NCBI RefSeq assembly: GCF_032595075.1
Contig: NZ_CP118735.1
Coordinates: 710,001-774,000, forward strand
From: Streptococcus sp. 29887
Lineage (GTDB): Bacteria; Bacillota; Bacilli; Lactobacillales; Streptococcaceae
Direction: 5' to 3'
Length of the DNA: 64,000 nt
Made by a program: the position numbers and the translations under genes. Numbering within the stretch: the stretch's first letter is position 1; each line of letters starts with the position of its first letter. Under the pieces are notes generated by a model, which saw nothing but the letters and a program-made list of their open reading frames with translations, was not told the origin of the DNA and searched no databases. Positions 55,365 to 62,300 of the stretch are shown one piece after another.

Positions 55365-55456
55365 GTGAAAACGTATTATTTTGATTTCCAAGGTAAATCC
55401 TCACCTTAATGCTGAGAATGTGTTATACTAGGTAAGTTGCAAGTCTGATACTGGTT

Positions 55457-55840
55457 TACTCTGCGAAAATCAAAGCCATCCGTTGTCAACTCGTCTTGGT
55501 GAGTGAAAAGCTCCAGTGGAACTTTTCAGCCTGTTACCTACAAACAAGGAAGTAACAGTGTTCTACCTTCGACTAATTGTCACGAACAATGTTCGTGGGA
55601 TTTCCCACCACCAACAGTCACTACTCTGACTGTTGTGACACGAACAATGTTCGTAGGATTTCCCACCTCCAACAGTCACTACTCTGACTGTTGTGACACG
55701 AACAATGTTCGTAGGATTTCCCACCTCCAACAGTCTATTCCTAGACTGTTGTGACACGAACAATGTTCGTAGGATTTCCCACCTCCAACAGTCTATTCCT
55801 AGACTGTTGGAGCTAGGCTAATTTTGATTTTCATTGAGTA
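55457..55840. repeat. MITE-like element, family 1, long form with hairpin array
   Basis: The ends TACTCTGCGAAAATCAAA (55457-55474) and TTTGATTTTCATTGAGTA (55823-55840) are inverted copies with three mismatches, enclosing 348 bases. The cargo includes the 58-bp tandem repeats and hairpins such as CTGTTAC/GTAACAG. No gene is supported in 55334-56060. An 83-codon open frame here is a product of the repeats. Confidence 0.75.
55575..55812. repeat. Four tandem copies of a 58-bp hairpin unit
   Basis: CGAACAATGTTCG starts at 55583, 55641, 55699 and 55757, exactly 58 apart. Each unit also holds CAACAGTC paired with GACTGTTG. Units 1-2 and 3-4 have different loop sequences between these arms. Confidence 0.9.
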
Positions 55841-55911
55841 GTAGTTCGCTGCCAGTGGAAATAATTGTTACAAAAAAAGTGAGATAAGGTAGCTTCGCAC
55901 TGCCTTGTAAA

Positions 55912-56060
55912 AGAAAGGAAATGCGTTAGGAAACTAGTTCGGGAAGAGTATTCGAACCCGTGCTAAAAACTTCGTGAAAAAGATAGACTTCCTAGTGTGT
56001 GCCCACACTGCGTCAGTCTCCTATTTTCACCTTGTTTTCTTAACGCACTTGGTATCATAA
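55912..56060 (+). ncRNA. Structured cshA leader sharing boxes with the thrS leader
   Basis: Boxes in the same order as before thrS: AGAAAGGA (55912-55919), AAAAAGATA (55977-55985), CCTATTTT (56020-56027), CTTAACGC (56039-56046), then CTT. A 12-bp stem closes it: TGCGTTAGGAAA (55922-55933) with TTTCTTAACGCA (56036-56047). No Shine-Dalgarno sequence before the TTG start. Function unknown. Confidence 0.6.
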
Positions 56061-57641
56061 TTGAAATTTACAGATTTACAGTTGTCAGAAGACATTTTGC
56101 TTGCCGTTGAGAAGGCTGGTTTTGAAACGCCGTCACCAATCCAGGAGCAGACCATTCCGCTTGCTCTTGAAGGCAAGGATGTGATTGGTCAGGCCCAGAC
56201 GGGGACAGGGAAAACCGCAGCTTTTGGTCTGCCAACCCTCAACAAGATTGACATCGACAATCAAGCTGTTCAAGCCTTGATTATTGCCCCAACGCGTGAG
56301 TTGGCGGTGCAAAGTCAAGAGGAGCTTTTCAAATTTGGTCGTGAAAAGGGTGTAAAAGTTCGCTCTGTTTACGGCGGTTCTAGCATTGAAAAACAAATCA
56401 AGGCTCTTCGCTCGGGTGCCCACATCGTAGTTGGTACACCTGGTCGTCTCTTGGACTTGATTAAACGCAAGGCTCTCAAGCTTGACGGTGTTGAAACCCT
56501 TATTCTTGATGAAGCGGATGAAATGCTTAACATGGGCTTCTTGGATGATATTGAAGCCATCATCGAACGTGTGCCAGAAAGCCGTCAAACTCTTCTATTT
56601 TCTGCGACCATGCCTGATCCAATCAAGCGTATCGGTGTTAAGTTCATGAAAGAACCTGAGCACGTTAAGATTGCGGCCAAGGAATTGACCAACGTCAACG
56701 TGGACCAATACTATATCCGTGTCAAAGAAAATGAGAAATTTGACACCATGACACGCCTTATGGACGTTGACCAGCCAGAATTGTCTATCGTCTTCGGTCG
56801 TACTAAGCGCCGTGTTGACGAATTGACGCGTGGTTTGAAATTGCGTGGTTTCCGTGCAGAAGGTATCCATGGAGATTTGGACCAAAACAAGCGCCTTCGT
56901 GTCATCCGTGACTTTAAAAATGACCAGATTGATGTCTTGGTTGCGACAGACGTAGCAGCACGTGGTTTGGATATCTCAGGTGTGACACACGTCTACAACT
57001 ACGATATTCCACAAGACCCAGAAAGCTATGTGCACCGTATCGGTCGTACAGGTCGTGCTGGTCAATCCGGTCAGTCTATTACCTTTGTATCTCCAAATGA
57101 GATGGGCTACTTGGCTATCATCGAAGATTTGACCAAGAAACGTATGAAGGGACTGAAGCCGGCAACTGCTGAAGAGGCCTTTGAAGCCAAGAAAAAAGTT
57201 GCTTTGAAGAAGATTGAGCGTGATATGGTTGATGAAACTATCCGTAGCAATTTTGATAAGTTTAAGAAGGATGCTGTTAAATTGGCAGCTGAATTTACCC
57301 CTGAAGAGCTTGCTCTCTACGTACTCAGCCTAACTGTACAAGATCCAGATAGCTTGCCAGAGGTAGAAATTGCGCGTGAAAAACCATTGCCATTCAAGTT
57401 TGCGCCTGGTCAAGCCAAGGGCAAGGGTGGACGTGCTGGTCGCGACCGTGATCGTGGAGGTCGTCGTGATGGTGACCGCAATCGAGATCGTGGAGGACGT
57501 CGTGGTGACCGCAATGACCGCAACCGTCGCGATGACAAGTTCAAACGTGACAACCGCCGTCAAGATAATAAAAAACCACACCAACGCACCTCAAGTGAAA
57601 AGAAAACAGGCTTTGTAATTCGCAATAAGGGTGAGAGATAA
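56061..57641 (+). CDS. cshA: DEAD-box RNA helicase CshA
   Basis: A 526-residue helicase: AQTGTGKTAAFGLP, PTRELAVQ, TPGRLLDLIKR, LDEADEMLN, LFSATMP, VATDVAARGLDI and HRIGRTGRAGQ. The C-terminal tail is rich in Arg/Gly/Asp (GRAGRDRDRGGRRDGDRNRD). It unwinds RNA in ribosome assembly and, with the degradosome, mRNA decay. TTG start, chosen because MKFTDLQLSEDIL is the family N-terminus and no ATG fits. Confidence 0.95.
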   Translation: MKFTDLQLSEDILLAVEKAGFETPSPIQEQTIPLALEGKDVIGQAQTGTGKTAAFGLPTLNKIDIDNQAVQALIIAPTRELAVQSQEELFKFGREKGVKVRSVYGGSSIEKQIKALRSGAHIVVGTPGRLLDLIKRKALKLDGVETLILDEADEMLNMGFLDDIEAIIERVPESRQTLLFSATMPDPIKRIGVKFMKEPEHVKIAAKELTNVNVDQYYIRVKENEKFDTMTRLMDVDQPELSIVFGRTKRRVDELTRGLKLRGFRAEGIHGDLDQNKRLRVIRDFKNDQIDVLVATDVAARGLDISGVTHVYNYDIPQDPESYVHRIGRTGRAGQSGQSITFVSPNEMGYLAIIEDLTKKRMKGLKPATAEEAFEAKKKVALKKIERDMVDETIRSNFDKFKKDAVKLAAEFTPEELALYVLSLTVQDPDSLPEVEIAREKPLPFKFAPGQAKGKGGRAGRDRDRGGRRDGDRNRDRGGRRGDRNDRNRRDDKFKRDNRRQDNKKPHQRTSSEKKTGFVIRNKGER

Positions 57642-57659
57642 AAAGTATATTTATACAAG

Positions 57660-57689
57660 GAGTATTTCCTCAAGGGGATACTCTTTTTT
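57660..57689 (+). terminator. cshA terminator
   Basis: GAGTATTTCC (57660-57669) pairs with GGGGATACTC (57674-57683), then six Ts. The T-run is the target site of ISL3 copy 2. Confidence 0.8.
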
Positions 57690-57691
57690 AT

Positions 57692-59105
57692 GGCTCTTTG
57701 TCAACTGTAGTGGGTAGATGAAAAGCTAACACCTAGAGAGGACGAAGTTCGTTCTCTCTTTCTTTATGTTCAAAGCAATCAAAATACGTTTTTTAAAATT
57801 TTCAAAGTTCCTGAAACCAAAGGCATTTCTTTTAATGACTTTGATGAGATTGTTGGTAGCTTCCAGTTTGGCGTTCGAATAAGGCAATTCCATGGCGTTT
57901 AAAACCTTTTCTTTATCCTTTAGAAATGTCTTAAATACCGTCTGGAAAATAGGATTAACATTGGCTATTTCCTGTTCGATAAGGTCAAAGAAATGATCTG
58001 AGTTTTTCTCTTGGAAATGGAACAAGAGAAGCTGATAGAGTTCATAGTGCTGTCGTAGTTCCTCTGAAAAAGACAGTAGTTTTTCTAGGATTTCCTTGTT
58101 AGTCAAGTGCATGCGAAACATAGGGCGATAAAATCGTTTATCGCTGAGTTTACGGCTATCTTGTTGTATCAATTTCCAGTAGCGTTTCAAGGACCGGTAT
58201 TCCTGCGATTTTCTGTCGAATTGATTCATAATTAGAATACGAACGCGGTTCATAGCACGGCTAAGGTGCTGCACAATGTGAAAGCGGTCCAGAACAATCT
58301 TGGTGTTTGGAAATAGCTGTCTAGCCAATTTGTAGTAAGGACTAAACATATCCATGGTAATGACTTTGACTTGATTTCTAACCTTTCTAGGATAGCGTAG
58401 AAAGTGGTTTCGGATGGTTGCTTGTGTTCTTCCGTCTAGAATAGTTATGACATTTAGGGAGTTGAAATCTTGAGCGATAAAGCTCATTTTCCCCTTTTTG
58501 AAGGCATACTCATCCCAGCTCATCACCTCAGGTAAGGTATTCCAATCTGTTTCAAACTTGAACTCATTAAGCTTTCTCATAACTGATGAGGTTGAGATAG
58601 ATAGCCTGTGTGCAATATGTGTCATTGCTTGATTTTCGATGAGTAATTGAGCAATCTTCTGGTTAACAGCGACGGAGATTTGGTGGTTCTTCTTGACAAG
58701 AGGAGTTTCAGCGACCGCTATTTTTCTGCAATCTTTACACTTGAAGCGACGCTTTCTAAGTCGGATAAGCAAGGGATAACCAGCAGTTTCTAGGTAGGGA
58801 ATTTTGGAGGGTTTTTGGAAGTCGTATTTTGCCATTTGTCCCTTGCAGGAGGGACATTTAGGGGCTGTATAATCCAAATGACCATGAAGTTCTAAGTGAG
58901 TTCCCATATCATATTCATTAGAGATAGTGATATTTTTGTCTTTAATTCTGAGAAGATTTGTGATAAGATTTAGTTGTTCCATATGAGTCTTTCTAATGTG
59001 AGTTTGGTTGCTTTTCATTATAGGCCATATGGGACTTTTTTTCTACAATCAAAAAGACTCCATAATATCCATAGAGGATTTACCCACTACAGATATTATA
59101 GAGCC
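57692..59105 (-). mobile_element. ISL3-family insertion sequence, copy 2 (IS1167-like)
   Basis: 1414 bp with ends matching copy 1. An exact 8-bp target duplication TTTTTTAT flanks it (57684-57691 and 59106-59113). It inserted in the T-run of the cshA terminator and now lies upstream of the adhesin gene. Confidence 0.95.
57726..58982 (-). CDS. ISL3-family transposase
   Basis: A 418-residue transposase, same domain order as copy 1 (zinc ribbon CPSCKGQM, helix-turn-helix AMTHIAHRLSISTSSVMRKL, DDE core). Intact. I start it at the ATG giving MEQLNLITNLL, as in copy 1; twelve more in-frame upstream codons are absent from copy 1. The two proteins differ at scattered sites, so they are not products of one very recent copy event. 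Confidence 0.93.
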   Translation of the reverse strand: MEQLNLITNLLRIKDKNITISNEYDMGTHLELHGHLDYTAPKCPSCKGQMAKYDFQKPSKIPYLETAGYPLLIRLRKRRFKCKDCRKIAVAETPLVKKNHQISVAVNQKIAQLLIENQAMTHIAHRLSISTSSVMRKLNEFKFETDWNTLPEVMSWDEYAFKKGKMSFIAQDFNSLNVITILDGRTQATIRNHFLRYPRKVRNQVKVITMDMFSPYYKLARQLFPNTKIVLDRFHIVQHLSRAMNRVRILIMNQFDRKSQEYRSLKRYWKLIQQDSRKLSDKRFYRPMFRMHLTNKEILEKLLSFSEELRQHYELYQLLLFHFQEKNSDHFFDLIEQEIANVNPIFQTVFKTFLKDKEKVLNAMELPYSNAKLEATNNLIKVIKRNAFGFRNFENFKKRILIALNIKKERTNFVLSRC

Positions 59106-59241
59106 TTTTTTATTTGTTGAAAACATGATTTTTTAAAAATGTATAAAATATAAGCAAATATTAAAATGCTCTAGTGATTGTTTTTTATTGAAATAAACAG
59201 AAATCTGAACATCTGTAAATAAATAAAAAAATATACCTATG

Positions 59242-59263
59242 CATATATATATATATATATATA
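59242..59263. repeat. (AT)11 simple sequence repeat
   Basis: Eleven AT units lie about 55 bases upstream of the -35 of the adhesin promoter. A perfect palindrome, ATAAGCT-C-AGCTTAT, follows at 59267-59281. No gene is present in 59114-59396. Confidence 0.9.
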
Positions 59264-59318
59264 TCCTATAAGCTCAGCTTATGGTCTATTAGACTTACTT
59301 ATAGTTACGCATATTCCC

Positions 59319-59347
59319 TTGAAAAAATCCTTACAAAATGATAGTAT
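59319..59347 (+). promoter_or_regulatory. Adhesin promoter
   Basis: TTGAAA (59319-59324), 17 bases, TAGTAT (59342-59347). AGAAAGGAGG (59381-59390) is a strong ribosome site before ATG 59397. Confidence 0.75.
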
Positions 59348-59396
59348 ATATATGTTTATTAAAGGCGGATATTGATATATAGAAAGGAGGCCTTTT

Positions 59397-62300
59397 ATGA
59401 AAAAAGGCAAGAAAGGTTTCGATTGGTACGCTGCAAGACAGCGGTTTTCAATCAGAAAATTTCATTTTGGTGCTGCCAGTGTACTTTTAGGAGTATCGCT
59501 AGTCTTGAGTGTGGGGAGTAAGGTAAGTGCTACCGAGGAAATACCGGTTTCTCCACCTGTGCAAGAAGTTGTTGTTAGTGAAGAAAGAGCAGATGGTTTG
59601 CCACTTTCAGAAGAAGTTTCGTCTGAAACATCAACACTTTTGCCTGTTAGTGAAGATGTAAAGGAAGAAGTGGTCACAGAACCAGTTCAACCAGCTGACG
59701 TTTTGCAAAGTGAAGAAGTCCAGTCGGAACCAGATCCCCTTGTGGAAGAAGAGGTTTTGTCTAGACAAGCTGTGCTTACTTATACTGTCCGCTATATTGA
59801 CCCGATGAATGAGGTAATTTCATCAGAAACCTTATCCATAGAGCTGACAACTGTTGATCAGCAAGCTAGCTACAGTCTGGTAGTAGCATCTACAGTACCA
59901 GAGGGCTATCGTCTGGTAGTAGACCAGGATGCTCAACAGACTGTGAATATCCTTGAAGGTGTGGATAATCTTATAACCTTCCGCATTGAGAAAATAGAAA
60001 GTGATGAGGCTAAGCCAAATGCAGAATCGGCTTCTAGTCAGGAAGTCGTAAAAGATTCAAGTACTTCTCCAGCGGCAGAAAATGAAAACGCTATCTCAGA
60101 TACTCAACCATTTGCAGAAGCTCCTGAAGTTCAAGCTAAGTCAGTCATAGAACGTACAGTCAATATTCCTTATAAGGTTGTTCAAACGGATGTGGAAACA
60201 GGTGAAGAGAAAAAGCTTGGTCAAGTAGGCTATGTTTCTGTTACGACTACTGATGAAGTAGCAAAGACGGAAGTAACTGTCACTGCTGATAAGCTTCGTT
60301 CAGGTTATCGTCTAGCAGATGGGCAGGCGAATGTCATAACTAAGGTTGTTGCTGAAAACGAAACCAACATACTTTCCTTTGCTGTAACTCGGAAAAAAGA
60401 TGAGAAGGATAATCCGCTGACAGAAACGACCGTTGCAGCTAGTGGCGATGCGGATGGGACAAGTGGTTTTAGGGCTATCGAAAATGCTACAAGAAGTGCA
60501 AATACTGTATCTTATGTAACGACAGAGTGGATTGTTCCTGATGAGGCTAAAACAGTTGGTGCAAATTTTGACAAGGCAGCTGGCGATGCAAGTGTGACTG
60601 CGACGACAACAGTTGTTCCTACTGCCTATAAGACGACTGTACCCGAAGGACGAGAGGTCTTTATGGTCTTAAGCCTAGATTCACAAACAGATCCGAATAA
60701 GGCAACGACTTTTAATAAAAAATATAACAAAGACTATTTCTTCCAATTTTCTACAGCTAAAGAAGGAGAAATAAATAAAGTATATGCTGATCTAGTTGAT
60801 AAGCGTCAAAACAATAAAATTTTAGAATCTATAGAGATTGCTCAAGGTTCTACAGGGAAATTTGCTAGCCTAGCCCAATATGAAGGAACTTCGGGCAACA
60901 ATTTTAACTATCGTTTCGAATTTACTCCAGATCCAAGTAATTCTACAAGTAAAAACTTAAAAATCAATAACCCTAACGGTGGCAATGTCAATACAGTCAT
61001 CTATGATAAGGTAAGCCCAAAATCTGTTGGGACAGAATTAAATATTCATGATGTTTTGGTTCCGGTTCGTACGACACAAGAAACGAAATATGTCGTAAAA
61101 GCTACAGAAAAGAGACCGGAAGAAACGCTTGCTACCTTTATTCAAAAAGGAGCATTGACCGGTGATAGCTACACGATTGCTGGTGCACTAGATTTTGATA
61201 AATATGAGCTAATTGCCGAAGATGTTCCGACAGTTCTTAAGGGAGATTTAGCGGCAGATTACAAGGTGGGTGCTAAAACGATTCAAAGTATCATGACGCA
61301 CAATTTGGTGCGTGTATCGGAAGTGACCCAAAAAGATGGTACTCACAAGGTGCATATTTACCTCTTGAATCCTGATGGAACAAAGATGTTAACCCTTGAT
61401 AGAAAGGGAGATATTACTGAAGCAGATCTTACTTCGGATAACTTTATCAAATTCTTTACGTCAGAAGATATTGTTCCTGGGGCAGTAAATACCTTAGAAG
61501 GTAGTCATAGTTATACTTCTAAACATCAGTTTGAGAGTTATAAAACTAAGCCTAAAACTGTTACAAATGTGATAACAGGGGAAACGAATAATTTTCCTAG
61601 AAATAATGAAAACTTCCCTGAAGGTAATTTCTTTATTCCAGAACACAAAGCTGTCAGCTTGAAAGGTAAAGATGGTAAACCTTTTGGGTTCGGCGGCGTT
61701 CAAATGAAGATGGTCAATGACAATGTAAAAAATGAGCAACATGTGACCTATTATTATGCCGAAAAAGGTAGTGTTATCATTCACTATGTGAATGATAAAG
61801 GAGAAACGATCAAGCGTAGTGCTACCCTTGTTGGACATGGGGCAACTGGTGAAGAGTACGATACAAAAAATTATAAGCATTTTAGTGTGTTTACAGGAGA
61901 AGGTGATGCGATAGATCAATATTATTTAAGGCGTATTGATCCATCAACTTCTACTCTAAGGCCAGTTACCGAAGATCCTAATGAGCTTAGAAGAATCGTA
62001 AAAATTGATGCTGAAACAGGTGTTGTCGAAAGAGATACTTTAAAAGAATTGACTTATGTCTACGAAAAAGCAGCAAAAGCATTAATGGAGATCTATTTAA
62101 GACCAGTGGATGTTGAAACGGGGAATGTAGCCGGTCCTGATAAGTTGTCTCATACTATAAGGGAACAAGGTGAAAAAGGAACGATTATTTCAAAACGTAT
62201 TACGCTTGATATTCTACAGACCTATATAGATAAAGGGTATGAAGTAATTAGTGATGGTTTTTCTAATAAAACGACTTACTTCGATAGTATTGAGGATGGA

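Noticed and set aside
55503..55754. 83-codon open frame over the 58-bp repeats
   Set aside because: It is produced by the tandem repeats themselves, has no ribosome site, and the opposite strand is equally open.
55575..55812. Possible CRISPR array (regular 58-bp period)
   Set aside because: The whole unit repeats with no unique spacers, the units are palindromic, and there are no cas genes nearby.
56032..56058. A promoter (TTGTTT, 15 bp, TATCAT) just before cshA giving a leaderless start
   Set aside because: The spacing is too short, only two bases would separate the -10 from the start codon, and the same region forms the conserved leader stem.
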